Source: a bacterium (GTDB lineage: Bacteria > Planctomycetota > UBA1135 > UBA2386). Taken from it: a DNA stretch of 64,000 nt. Both the position numbers and the translations under genes were made by a program. The notes under the pieces are model-generated. The model was not told the origin of the DNA and did not search any database. It worked only from the letters and a program-made list of their open reading frames with translations. Positions within the stretch are counted from its first letter, which is position 1; each line of letters opens with the position of its first letter. Location: NCBI GenBank assembly GCA_030432695.1, contig JAUILN010000001.1, positions 124,001-188,000 of the forward strand, in the 5' to 3' direction. Below, piece after piece: positions 28,228-38,374 of the stretch.

Positions 28228-29598
28228 TCAGCGGTCGTCCAGCGAGCGGAGGAAACGCTTGGCGAGGTCGCGCTCGAGTGCCTGGGCGAACACCGGGTCG
28301 TCGGCGGCCTCCTTGCGGATCGTGTCGGCCGACACCTCGGCGTCCTTGAGCGCCGCGACCATCGACTGGATCCGGTCCTGGTGGGCCTCGCAGCGGGCGA
28401 TCGCCAGCTGGTGCAGGGCCTTCATGCTGCTGTCGTAGCTATTCCTCGCGGCCTGCTCGTAGTCGCGGATCGCGTCCCGGAACTCGCCGAAGGCGAAGTA
28501 GGCGTCGGCCCGGGTGGCGTGGTACTTCGCGCTGCCGCGGTTGCGGCGCACGGCTTCGTCGAGCTTCTCGAACAGGATCTTCTTGGCACGGCGGTCGCCG
28601 AGCTGATCGAGGGTCCGGGCGGCGACCAGGCCGGAGCGGGTGTTGCTCTCCTGTTCGACCCAGCGTCGCAGGACGTCGCGGGTCCGGTCGTGGCCCTTGG
28701 GCGCGACCTCGGCGAGGGCCTCCAGGACGAAGCGGGAATCGTCGCGGTCTAGTTCGGTGCCTTCCAGCAGGTCGAGGAAGGCCTCGGCGACCGGGGCGTC
28801 GCCTTCGCCGGGATGCAGCGCCAGGCTCGCGTCGCGGAGGAACCTGAGGTAGTCCCCGAGGATCGCGCCCTCCTTCTCGCCACGGAGCGCGACCAGGACG
28901 CGGTCCTGGGCCGACCATTCGGCAATCCCGCGCAGATAGCGGAGCGCGGCACTGCGCAGCTCCGGATCGCCATTGCCGAGTTCCGCCACCGCCTGCTGAC
29001 GGAGAGCGTCGGCACGGAGTGCGGCCATCGCCTGCAGAGCGTTCTTGCGGTCGTAGCTCTCTTCGAGTCGCGGGTAGGTTCGGGCGATCGCATCGACGGC
29101 GCGCTGGTCCCCGCTGACCCTGCCCAACAGGTCGATCGCGAGGCGTCGGGGAGTCGGGGCATCGCCGTCGGCCGCCTCGACCAGGGAGTCCACGAAGGGT
29201 GCCAGCTCGAACCGCGCCAGGATCCGGGCCGAGTTCTCGGCGAGATGGATGGACTCCCGGGATGCGTCGTTCGGCGTGAGGTTGTCCAGCAGGATCGGAG
29301 CGATGCCTTCGCCGATCTGGGCGACCTTGTCGAGGGTGTCGTCGATGATCCCGGCGTTGCGTCGGTAGTCGAGCTTCAGGTCGACGAGGAACGGCTCGAG
29401 CAACGTCAGTAGGACTGGTCGCTGGCGCGCGGATCGGGCTCGCGCGAGAGCTGGCAACTCGGCCAGTCCCACGCGCTCCGAACGGCTCCCTGCGCGCTCC
29501 GAGCGGCTCACAGCGGCTCCCTCAGGATCTTGCGCGGTGGTCGGGACGGACGTCACGATCGCCGACGCGACCCAGGCCAACACGACGTATCTCAGCAT
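28228..29598 (-). CDS. Secreted HEAT/TPR-repeat protein
   Basis: A 456-residue protein from the ATG at 29598. The N-terminus is a signal peptide (MLRYVVLAWVASAIVTSVPTTAQ). The first two thirds consist of HEAT-like helical pairs (SARILARFELAPFVDSLVEAA, ALRYLRGIAEWSAQD, RDVLRRWVEQES). The last part is TPR-like (YHATRADAYFAFGEFRDAIRDY, ALHQLAIARCEAH). Such solenoids are protein-interaction scaffolds; no catalytic residue is apparent. It probably resides in the periplasm. A long upstream extension of the frame to 30273 overlaps mnmG and is not coding. Confidence 0.7.
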   Translation of the reverse strand: MLRYVVLAWVASAIVTSVPTTAQDPEGAAVSRSERAGSRSERVGLAELPALARARSARQRPVLLTLLEPFLVDLKLDYRRNAGIIDDTLDKVAQIGEGIAPILLDNLTPNDASRESIHLAENSARILARFELAPFVDSLVEAADGDAPTPRRLAIDLLGRVSGDQRAVDAIARTYPRLEESYDRKNALQAMAALRADALRQQAVAELGNGDPELRSAALRYLRGIAEWSAQDRVLVALRGEKEGAILGDYLRFLRDASLALHPGEGDAPVAEAFLDLLEGTELDRDDSRFVLEALAEVAPKGHDRTRDVLRRWVEQESNTRSGLVAARTLDQLGDRRAKKILFEKLDEAVRRNRGSAKYHATRADAYFAFGEFRDAIRDYEQAARNSYDSSMKALHQLAIARCEAHQDRIQSMVAALKDAEVSADTIRKEAADDPVFAQALERDLAKRFLRSLDDR

Positions 29599-29988
29599 CC
29601 CCCATAGTGTCCGGGTCCGAGGCTCCGGACTCAAGTCGGCTACACGTGCTCGGAAGCGGGGCCCTGCCGATCCGCTGGCGCGACCCCAGCGTTCCGGATC
29701 GGACCGTAGATGTCGCGGAGCGCGCTGCGGTGGCGGATGACGAAGGTCCACATGACGGTCCCATCGGCCCGGACCGGGCACGGGCATGAGTTCCGGGCCG
29801 GTGCTGGAGTCGAGGAGTGGTTCCGGGGAGGGATGCTGCGGCATCTCGCCGGGCCCGACTCGCGGGTAGACTGCGCGACATGACACGGCATTTCGGCCGT
29901 CGCGTCCATCCGTTCGACGCCGGGTGGTGGGCGTGCGGCTTCGGACCCGACCAGGCGGATGACGGCCAGCTGCAGCGAGGACCCCGGG
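29599..29988. other. 390-bp divergent intergenic region, HEAT/TPR gene / mnmG
   Basis: Both flanking genes read outwards, so their promoters should be here. A short minus-strand ORF (about 37 codons from an internal ATG, ending at 29640) has GC-rich third positions and reads MWTFVIRHRSALRDIYGP. It is too short and unmatched to call a gene. No tRNA, repeat or other feature was recognised. Confidence 0.4.
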
Positions 29989-31836
29989 ATGCGTGACTTC
30001 GACGTGATCGTGGTCGGCGGGGGGCATGCCGGTGCCGAGGCGGCCTTGGTGGCCGCGCGCATGGGGGCCTCGACGGCCTGCGTCGTCCTCGAGGCCGCGT
30101 CGATCGGTCGGATGTCCTGCAACCCTGCGATCGGTGGGATCGCCAAGGGGCATCTCGTCCGCGAGATCGATGCCCTGGGCGGCGAGATGGGGCTTTGCAC
30201 CGATGCGGCCGGCATCCAGTTCCGGACCTTGAACACCCGCAAGGGGCCTGCAGTGCGGGCTCCCCGGGCGCAATGTGACCGCGCGCTCTACAACCAGGAG
30301 ATGGCCGGAAGGGTCGCCGCGCAGTCGGGCCTCGCCGTCGTCGAGGGGGAGGCGGTGGACCTGCTGGTCGATGATCCGGATCCGGAGGCGACCACGGGCA
30401 CGATCCGCGGTGTACGGCTAGCCGACGGCTCGACGCTGCACGCCCCGGCGGTGGTCCTGACCACCGGGACGTTCCTCGGCGGGCGCCTGTTCGCGGGTGA
30501 ATGGGAGCGGGACGGTGGCCGTTTCGGCGAAGCCGCGGCCACCGCCATCGCCACGGCCCTGGCGCGCCTCGGGCTCCGGCTCGGCCGACACAAGACCGGC
30601 ACGCCGCCGCGCCTCGACCGCGACTCGATCGACTTCTCGGGCCTCGAGGTGCAGCCGGGCGACGATCCGCCGCGGCCGTTCTCGTTCCGCACCAGAGCGC
30701 TCGAGGTCGAGCAGGTGAACTGCTGGCTCACCCGGACCTCGCCCGCGACCCACGAACTGATCGAACGGTCCGCCGACCGGTCGCCGATGTACCGTGGCCG
30801 GATCGTCGGCGTCGGGCCGCGCTACTGTCCGAGCATCGAGGACAAGGTGATGCGCTTTCGCGACCGCGACAGCCATCTGGTGTTCCTCGAACCCGAAGGG
30901 CGGGACAGCCCCGAGATCTATCCCAACGGCATCTCGACGAGTCTGCCCGAGGAGGTGCAGGAGGCGTTCGTCCGGACCATCCCGGGCCTCGAGAACGTGC
31001 GCATCCTGCGGCCGGGCTACGCGGTGGAATACGCCCATCTCGCCACCGACCAGCTGCGCGCCGACCTGCAGGTGGCAGGTTATCGCGGGCTGTTCGCCGC
31101 CGGCCAGATCAACGGCACCAGCGGCTACGAGGAGGCGGCTGGCCAGGGCCTGATCGCCGGAATCAATGCGGTGCGCTTCGTGCGTCGTGAAGCACCGTTC
31201 GTGCTCGATCGTGCCAGCTCCTACCTCGGTGTGATGGTCGACGACCTATGTCGGGTGAACCCGAGCGAGCCGTATCGGATGTTCACCAGCCGCGCCGAGT
31301 TCCGGCTGCTGCTGCGCGCCGACAATGCCGACCGGCGGCTCGCATCGGCGGCGAAGGAGCTGGGACTCTGGGACGCGGCGCGCGAGTCGGCGGTGACCCA
31401 CAAGCAGCAGCGGATCGCCGCGGCGGTGGCAGTGCTGGAGCGCACGCGGCGCGAGGGCCGGACCCTGGCCGAGATCCTCCGTCGGCCTGAGGTGGTGCTG
31501 GCAGACCTGCTGGCGGAGCCGGCACTCGCCGACTTGGGGTTGAGCGAGGAGGAACTCTCGGAGGTCGAGGCGGAGGTCAAGTACGCGGGCTACATCGCGC
31601 GGCAGGCCGACCAGGTCGACAAGCTGCGGCGGATGGAGGCGCGGCGGATCCCTGCGGAACTCGACTACGGCGCGCTGCACGGGCTCGCCAACGAGGCCCG
31701 GGAGCGCTTGCTGGCGCGGCGGCCGTTGACCGTGGGGGAGGCGTCGCGGATCTCCGGTGTCACTCCGGCGGACGTCAACCTGCTGTTGGTGGCCCTGGCG
31801 CGCAGCGGGCCCTCCCGGCGAACCACCGGCTCGTGA
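29989..31836 (+). CDS. mnmG: tRNA uridine-5-carboxymethylaminomethyl modification enzyme MnmG (GidA)
   Basis: A 615-residue FAD protein from the ATG at 29989, with GCGAGGA 6-7 bases upstream; a longer start at 29959 is less likely. The FAD loop is VVGGGHAGAEAA (7-18). MnmG signatures include LGGEMGLCTDAAGIQFRTLN, GTFLGGRLF and NGISTSLPEEVQ, and the C-terminal helical domain has the EVKYAGYIARQ motif. With MnmE it forms cmnm5U at the wobble position of tRNAs. MnmE is not in the window. The length is normal. Confidence 0.96.
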   Translation: MRDFDVIVVGGGHAGAEAALVAARMGASTACVVLEAASIGRMSCNPAIGGIAKGHLVREIDALGGEMGLCTDAAGIQFRTLNTRKGPAVRAPRAQCDRALYNQEMAGRVAAQSGLAVVEGEAVDLLVDDPDPEATTGTIRGVRLADGSTLHAPAVVLTTGTFLGGRLFAGEWERDGGRFGEAAATAIATALARLGLRLGRHKTGTPPRLDRDSIDFSGLEVQPGDDPPRPFSFRTRALEVEQVNCWLTRTSPATHELIERSADRSPMYRGRIVGVGPRYCPSIEDKVMRFRDRDSHLVFLEPEGRDSPEIYPNGISTSLPEEVQEAFVRTIPGLENVRILRPGYAVEYAHLATDQLRADLQVAGYRGLFAAGQINGTSGYEEAAGQGLIAGINAVRFVRREAPFVLDRASSYLGVMVDDLCRVNPSEPYRMFTSRAEFRLLLRADNADRRLASAAKELGLWDAARESAVTHKQQRIAAAVAVLERTRREGRTLAEILRRPEVVLADLLAEPALADLGLSEEELSEVEAEVKYAGYIARQADQVDKLRRMEARRIPAELDYGALHGLANEARERLLARRPLTVGEASRISGVTPADVNLLLVALARSGPSRRTTGS

Positions 31837-31853
31837 GAGGATCCGTTGGCCGA

Positions 31854-31874
31854 GCGGCCCGCGAAGCGGGCCGC
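31854..31874. terminator. 9-bp hairpin between convergent mnmG and selenoprotein gene
   Basis: GCGGCCCGC-GAA-GCGGGCCGC forms a perfect 9-bp stem with a three-base loop, 18 bp after the mnmG stop. A second hairpin, CCTCGA...TCGAGG (31880-31905), lies between it and the stop of the opposite-strand gene. Together they would act as a bidirectional terminator. Confidence 0.7.
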
Positions 31875-31915
31875 GGAAACCTCGAACGCGTCTTCCGCCT
31901 CGAGGGGCTACAGGC

Positions 31916-32893
31916 TCAGTCCGCCAGCCGCACCGCGAGGTTCGCGGCCTGCTCGGCGGCATAGGTGCCCGCGCGGTTCTTCCGCAGCTTGGCCAGCGCC
32001 TCGAGCAGCTTCTTCTTCTGCGACGACTTGGTCGCGTCGAAGCGCTGGACCAACGCGTGGAACTCACGGCCGGCGCGGATCTCGTCCTTGATCTTGTCGT
32101 CGTCCGCGAAGCGCTCGAGGACCTTCTCGGCCGCTTCCGCAGGAGCAAGGCCCTCGAACTCGTCGACGATCTCCTCCAGCTTCTGCTCGGACCGGTAGTA
32201 GTCGGGTCCCTGGGCGAAGCGCTCGACCGACCGTCCCGCACCCTCGACCAGGCGGTCGAAGCGCGTGCGCAAGTCGGTGAACGCCGCGTGGTCCTCGGAA
32301 CCCTCCTCGGCGCGCTCGAGGCCCTTGGTCAGCTCGCTGTGCACACGAGCATAGTCGTGCTTCTCCCAGGCCCGCTTCAGGGCCGAGAACGTCGAGCCGC
32401 TCGGCATCTCCGGGATCAGGGAGACACCGCGAAGGTTCTCCTCGATCACGGACTCCGAGGGTACGCCGTTGCCGTGCACGACCGAGCCGTCCGGACCGAT
32501 GGTCACGAACGTCGGGTACGCGCGGACGCCGTAGGCCGGCTGAGCATCCTGGGATCGGATGATGCCGTACTCCACGCCCTTCTTGGCGATGTAGTCTTCC
32601 AGGAGGCTTTCGGTCTCGTCGGACACGCCGACGATCACGAGGCCCTGGTCTGCGTACTTCTGGTGAAGTGCGTTCAGCGCAGGGATCCTCGCGGAGCAGG
32701 GGCCTCACCAGGTGGCGAAGAACTCGATCATCACGAGCTTGCCGCGGAAGTCGGCGAAGCTCGCGGGAGCGTCGTTGAAGGAGTTCTGCACGGAGAACTC
32801 CGGAGCCTGGGAACCGACCGGCACCTGTGCAGGGGCGAGGGCGGCCGTCCAGGCGAGGGCTGCGATGCTCGCAGCGGAAACTCGCTTGGTCAT
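31916..32893 (-). CDS. TlpA/thioredoxin-like selenoprotein: in-frame UGA in the redox motif (UGPC)
   Basis: Translation from the ATG at 32893 gives a signal peptide (MTKRVSAASIAALAWTAALAPAQ) and a redoxin/TlpA domain, PEFSVQNSFNDAPASFADF then KLVMIEFFATW. The next codon is TGA (32705-32707, residue 63). Exactly in frame the chain continues GPCSARIPALNALHQKY, LVIVGVSDE and PTFVTIGPDG. Thus the standard WCGPC motif reads W-UGA-G-P-C. Read through, the protein has 325 residues; the last ~170 are helical and unassigned. Selenocysteine is the best explanation, since every other gene here uses TGA as a normal stop. A small UCC-GCGA-GGA stem-loop starts 10 bases after the UGA and could be part of a SECIS. 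A sequencing error or TGC-to-TGA mutation is the alternative. Confidence 0.75.
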
Positions 32894-32967
32894 GCCGGGA
32901 TCGTAGCGCGACACGAGGGCGGCTGGAACGGGGCAGGCGAGTTGGTTCGGTGGACGAGTCCGGGCGG

Positions 32968-33570
32968 TCAGCCGCGGAGGACCGCCTTGATCAGGTCCTC
33001 GGTGTTCACGGCCCCTCCGGAGAGGGCCTTGTCGGCGCGCTTGCGCGCATCGGCCTCCTGGAAGCCGAGGGTCACCAGTGCTGCTACGGCGTCTTCGAGG
33101 ATCGTGCTCGAGGACGATGTGGCGATGGGGTCCTCGCTCCCGGAATCCGGGGTCCCGGTGGTGAGGCCCAACTGTGCGACGCGGTCGCGCAGCTCCAGGC
33201 ACAGGCGCTCCGCGGTCTTCCCGCCGACCCCCTTGACGCGTTGGAGTCCCTTGGCGTCCCCGCCGACGATCAGTCGGGCGATCTCCGCCGGCGTGTACGT
33301 GCTCAGGAGCGCCAGCGCGATCGACGGCCCGACTCCGGAGACGGTCAGCACCCGGCGCGCCAGCTCGCGCTCCTCGACGCTCGAGAAGCCGAGCAGCGAG
33401 GGCGAGCCGTCGACCACATGCAGGATCGTTCGCAGGGTCGCGGTCTCACCGGGCTTCAAGCCGGTCGCGACCCGCACCGGGGTCTTGAACTCATAGCCGA
33501 TTCCCGCGACCCGCAGCACCACGCGGGTGCCCTGGGCCTCGCAGACCTCACCGACGAAGTGGTCGTACAT
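32968..33570 (-). CDS. ruvA: Holliday junction branch migration protein RuvA
   Basis: A 200-residue protein from the ATG at 33570. The N-terminal OB-fold (MYDHFVGEVCEAQGTRVVLRVAGIGYEF) is followed by two helix-hairpin-helix motifs (LTVSGVGPSIALALLS and LQRVKGVGGKTAERLCLEL) and, after a Ser/Asp-rich linker, the C-terminal domain III (EDAVAALVTLGFQEADARKRADKAL) that binds RuvB. RuvA tetramers hold the four-way junction while RuvB drives migration. RuvB and RuvC are not in the window. A longer frame upstream crosses the three-hairpin repeat and is not coding. Confidence 0.95.
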   Translation of the reverse strand: MYDHFVGEVCEAQGTRVVLRVAGIGYEFKTPVRVATGLKPGETATLRTILHVVDGSPSLLGFSSVEERELARRVLTVSGVGPSIALALLSTYTPAEIARLIVGGDAKGLQRVKGVGGKTAERLCLELRDRVAQLGLTTGTPDSGSEDPIATSSSSTILEDAVAALVTLGFQEADARKRADKALSGGAVNTEDLIKAVLRG

Positions 33571-33615
33571 CCGGTGGAACGGTCCGCGCTCGGGGATCGG
33601 TGGGCCGCGTGGGTC

Positions 33616-33726
33616 GGAGCGCGTTGCCTCGTCGACTCGCGCGCTCCACGCGGGCCCGGAGGGGCCCGCCAAACGGTAATTGAGAGGCTCGGCTGCGTGG
33701 TCCGCCTGATTGGGGCACAGCCTCTC
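33616..33726 (-). repeat. Three-hairpin element, copy 3
   Basis: The best-formed copy, 111 bp. In gene direction it begins with hairpin a, GAGAGGCT...AGCCTCTC, whose first bases overlap the stop codon of the TPR/alpha-CTD gene (33725-33727). Hairpin b is GCGGGCCC-CTCC-GGGCCCGC and hairpin c is GGAGCGCG...CGCGCTCC. All three stems are perfect for 8 bp. The ruvA start lies about 45 bp beyond the element. Confidence 0.85.
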
Positions 33727-35065
33727 AACCGCGCAGCGACAGCCCGAGCTCGTCGAGCTTGGTCTTGATCTCGTTCAGCGAGGTCTGGCCGAAGTTCGGA
33801 CAGGCCAGCAGTTCGGCCTCGGTCTTGTTGGCGAGATCGCCGATGCTGCGGATCTTCAGCAGGTCGACGATGCGGCGCGAACGAACCGAGAGATCGAGTT
33901 CCGTGACCGGGCGCCGCGACGGGTCGGGGCTGTTCGGATCCGGCATCTCCTCACTGGAGACCGGCGCCTCTTCGGTCTCGCCGATGCTGGCCGACATGAT
34001 GTCGTCCTGCGCCATGCCGAGGCGGAGTCCCTTGTTCTTGAGGATCTCCTTGATCTCGGTCAGCGAGGTCTCGCCGAAGTTCTTGTAGCTGAGCAGCTCC
34101 GCTTCGGTCTTCTTGACCAGGTCGCCGAGCGTGTAGACGCCCATCTTGGCGAGGCAGTTGCGGCTTCGGACGGAGAGCTCGAAGTCGTTGATCGGAGTGC
34201 GCAGGACCTTGTTCCGCTTGTCTTCGCGACGCTCCTGGTCCTCGTCGTAGAACATGTTCAGCGCGGCGGCGGCATCGCGGCGATACATGCGGGCCCGCTG
34301 GTTGGTGGGCTGGGCCTGCAGGACCAGGTCGAAGCACTGCATCGCGCGGCGGTAGTTGCCCATGTCCTCGTAGAGGATGCCGAGGTTGATCACCACCGAC
34401 TCGTTGACCGGTGGCGCCATCAGCGCGCGCTCGTAGAGCTCGCGGGCCTCCTCGTCCTCGCCGCGCAAGTCGACGTTCAGCGCCAGGCGGAACAGTGCGT
34501 CGGGGTGGTGGGTGTCGAGCGTGAGCGTCTCGTCGTAGAGAGCGATCGCACCGAGCGCGTCGCCGTCGAACTCCTTGATCCGGCCCTGGAAATACATCCG
34601 TTCGATCGGGTCGAGCACGCCGTCGAGGCGTTCCAACTCCTTCTCGAGACGCTCGCCGTCGTCACGGGCCTCGACCACGCGGAGGTAGGCCGCGGTCTGG
34701 ACGGAGTCGACTTCCTTGCCGGTCAGCGCTGCCTCCGCGTCGTCGTAACGGCCGGTCGCGACGTAGCTCCGTGCCAGACAGACGGCGATCGCCGGGTTCC
34801 GCACTTCACCCTCGAGACACTCGATCGCTTCGCGGTGACGACCGAGTGCCCACAGTGCCAGGCCGCGCTGGATGCCCGACGACATCGGGCTATGGACCCA
34901 GTCGCGCAGCTTCTCGAAGCGGTCCACGGACCGGAACACCGCCGCCCGGAACTGGTGGATGGTCTGATGGTCGATCGCGCCGGACACGATCTCGAGGGGG
35001 TCACGCGTCATCGTGCCTTGCGTCTGGTACGCCTGGTCGGGAGTCTGGGCCGAAGCTTCCGTCAT
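33725..35065 (-). CDS. TPR protein with two RNA polymerase alpha-CTD-like domains
   Basis: A 446-residue protein from the ATG at 35065, with a strong AGGAGG Shine-Dalgarno. Residues ~60-285 form TPR-like helices (GLALWALGRHREAIECLEGEV; MAPPVNESVVINLGILYEDMG). Two alpha-CTD modules follow. The first (DFELSVRSRNCLAKMGVYTLGDLV, then LSYKNFGETSLTEIKEIL) keeps equivalents of E. coli alpha R265, N268, C269, G296 and S299 but has Thr for K298. The second (DLSVRSRRIVDLLKIRSIGDLA) keeps R265 but not N268 or C269. The real rpoA is not here. It could bind UP-element-like DNA or compete for alpha-CTD partners. Similar fusions are annotated in planctomycete genomes, to my knowledge, without known function. 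Confidence 0.85.
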   Translation of the reverse strand: MTEASAQTPDQAYQTQGTMTRDPLEIVSGAIDHQTIHQFRAAVFRSVDRFEKLRDWVHSPMSSGIQRGLALWALGRHREAIECLEGEVRNPAIAVCLARSYVATGRYDDAEAALTGKEVDSVQTAAYLRVVEARDDGERLEKELERLDGVLDPIERMYFQGRIKEFDGDALGAIALYDETLTLDTHHPDALFRLALNVDLRGEDEEARELYERALMAPPVNESVVINLGILYEDMGNYRRAMQCFDLVLQAQPTNQRARMYRRDAAAALNMFYDEDQERREDKRNKVLRTPINDFELSVRSRNCLAKMGVYTLGDLVKKTEAELLSYKNFGETSLTEIKEILKNKGLRLGMAQDDIMSASIGETEEAPVSSEEMPDPNSPDPSRRPVTELDLSVRSRRIVDLLKIRSIGDLANKTEAELLACPNFGQTSLNEIKTKLDELGLSLRG

Positions 35066-35242
35066 CGATCCTCCTGCAGGGGGTGGGCGGACCGCCGGTG
35101 CCCGCCGAGCGGGGCGGCCGTCGGCGTCCGCCCCGTGGTCCAGCGCCGTTCCGATCGTCGGATCGGGCACGCCGCGGACCCTGCCGACCGGCCGCGTGGT
35201 GGCCGTCCGGTTCAGCAGAACCCGCCGATGCTAGGGGGTTGA

Positions 35243-36568
35243 CTAGGAGGTGGCAAGCCCGATCGCGGACCGATAGACATCGACCACGTCTGCGGCCATC
35301 TCGGCGAAGCCCCGCACCGGGGCCTCGGCGCGGGCCTGCCGACCCATCTCCGCGACTTTCCGCGGATCCGCAGCCAGATCGGCGAGCGTGTCACGCCAGG
35401 CGCCGACGTCGCCCGGCGGCAGGATCCGTCCGCCGACTCCATCGGTGAACGCCTCCTGCAGACCGCCGATCCGGCTCACCAGCACCGGCCGGCCGGCGGC
35501 GAGGGCCTCGCGGACGGTCAGACCGTAGGTCTCTTCCCAGAGAGCCGGCTGCGCGACGACGTCGACCGTCGCCAGGATCTCCGGCAGATCGTCCGTGTGG
35601 TAGGGGCCGTGCCAGGTCACGGAATGCGCTGGCTGGACCGGGGCGAAGGCACGCGTCAGGAAGCCGTCGTCGCCGTGGTAGGACACGACGTTGCCGTGGA
35701 CGTGCAGCTCGACCGCGCCGGGTGGCAGCTCGCAGACCGCCCGCACCAGCACGTCGAGGCCCTTGCTCGGGATCAGGGTGCCCAGGTATCCGAGGCGCAG
35801 CGGGCCGTCGAGTCGCGGACTGACCTCGGGGACCTTTCGGAGGGCCACGGTGTCGACGCCGTTCTCGACTCGCGGCATGCGTTCGGCATCGACCCCCATC
35901 GCCTCGAACGGGGCGCGCACCCGCGGCGAGGTCACGATCAAGAGCTGTGGGATCGACAGCAGTTCGCGGGAGTGCTGCAGGAAGTCGGCGACCAGCTCGC
36001 TGCCGGCGTCGCCGTCCGGGATCCAACCGCGGAACGTGTCGCGCTGGCAGCCGGCGCACCGCCCAGCTTCGGCGGTCTGGCAGACGCTGCCGTCGCGGTG
36101 CCACATCTGACCGCGCGGACAGATCGTCCAGTAGTCGTGCAGCGTCATCACGGTGGGGACACCGTGGCGGGCGAGGACCTTCGGGAAGCCGGTCGACAGT
36201 CCGGTGAGGTGGTGCAGGTGCACGACGTCGAAGTCGTGTTGCCGCAGGAAGGCGTCGAACGCTGCGTCCGCCTCGGGCACCTCGTAGAGCCGACGCAGTC
36301 CGTCTACGCCCTCGTAGCGATACACCATCCGCGTGACCGGGTAGGGCATCGCCGGCGAAGGTGGTTCGTCGACCAGGGTGTACTGCGGCGAGCCGGCGCG
36401 GCCCGACTTGGCGAGCACGTGGACGGTGTGGCCGAGTCCCTGTAGCGCCCGGGCGAGTCCGTCGACGTGCTGTTCGACGCCGCCGACGTTCTCGGGCGGC
36501 AGTCCGTGACTGACGAGGAGCACACGCAATCCAGAGGTCGGGTCCACGATGGGCATCGTGCCTTGCAT
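35243..36568 (-). CDS. Family 4 glycosyltransferase
   Basis: A 441-residue GT-B fold protein; an ATG at 36556 is an alternative start. The N-domain has VSHGLPPENVGGVEQHVDGLARALQ with the GG donor/acceptor loop. The C-domain has LGYLGTLIPSKGLDVLVRAV and the retaining E-x7-E-type motif in ALWEETYGLTVREALAAGRPV. A Cys cluster (CPRGQMWH...CQTAEAGRCAGC, ~residues 165-195) follows TLHDYWTI and may bind metal. Such enzymes build capsular, exopolysaccharide or lipid-linked glycans. The gene is divergent from murA, with about 240 bp between the starts, and has no glycan cluster around it. Confidence 0.85.
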   Translation of the reverse strand: MQGTMPIVDPTSGLRVLLVSHGLPPENVGGVEQHVDGLARALQGLGHTVHVLAKSGRAGSPQYTLVDEPPSPAMPYPVTRMVYRYEGVDGLRRLYEVPEADAAFDAFLRQHDFDVVHLHHLTGLSTGFPKVLARHGVPTVMTLHDYWTICPRGQMWHRDGSVCQTAEAGRCAGCQRDTFRGWIPDGDAGSELVADFLQHSRELLSIPQLLIVTSPRVRAPFEAMGVDAERMPRVENGVDTVALRKVPEVSPRLDGPLRLGYLGTLIPSKGLDVLVRAVCELPPGAVELHVHGNVVSYHGDDGFLTRAFAPVQPAHSVTWHGPYHTDDLPEILATVDVVAQPALWEETYGLTVREALAAGRPVLVSRIGGLQEAFTDGVGGRILPPGDVGAWRDTLADLAADPRKVAEMGRQARAEAPVRGFAEMAADVVDVYRSAIGLATS

Positions 36569-36809
36569 CGACCGAAACGCCAGTCTCGCCGGAACCGAAT
36601 GCGGGTCCGTTCGGTGCGGGGAATCCACGTTTGTCGGATACACCACGCTGTGGTTAGACTCCGTGAACTCGCGGCACGTCGCAGCGGATCCGGTCAGGTC
36701 CGGCGCGTGCTCGAGCGGGCGGTGGCGAACCCACGGGTCTCGGTGAACCCGTCGAGGCGACATCGCGCGGCTCGTAGTCTCTCGTAGATCGGACCCAGGG
36801 AGGGTTTGG

Positions 36810-38064
<1,255 letters not shown>

Positions 38065-38081
<17 letters not shown>

Positions 38082-38101
38082 TTGGATCTCCGAGGGGTGA
38101 T
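38065..38101. repeat. 19-bp tandem duplication at the murA stop
   Basis: GGATCTCCGAGGGGTGAT is repeated with a period of 19 bp (38065-38082 and 38084-38101). The first copy encodes the last murA residues and the stop (38079-38081). The ~290-bp gap to the next gene holds no other recognised feature. Confidence 0.85.
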
Positions 38102-38374
38102 CGGGGCGCTCGGACGCCCGGGCACTCGGACCGCTGGTTCCAGGGGTACGCGGGTGGCCCCGCGGCGAGACGGTCCGATCGTCCTCCACGGGGGGGCGAT
38201 CTCCCGGGAGACGCCGCGTGCCTGGCGGTTCCATCGGTCGGTCGGTCGGTCGCGTGGCACCGCGGGCCCGGGAATTGCAGCCCGAGAGGGAAGAGCACGC
38301 TCGTGTCGGTCGTCCCTGACCCCATGGTGGGGGACGCCGACGCGTCCTACCCTGACCCGAAGCGAGATCCCACG

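Noticed and set aside
32705..32707. The UGA in the thioredoxin-like gene as a simple nonsense mutation (pseudogene)
   Set aside because: It falls on the redox-active Cys, the downstream 262 codons keep normal codon bias and domain structure, and no other lesion is present. I kept the selenoprotein reading as primary but cannot exclude a sequencing error.
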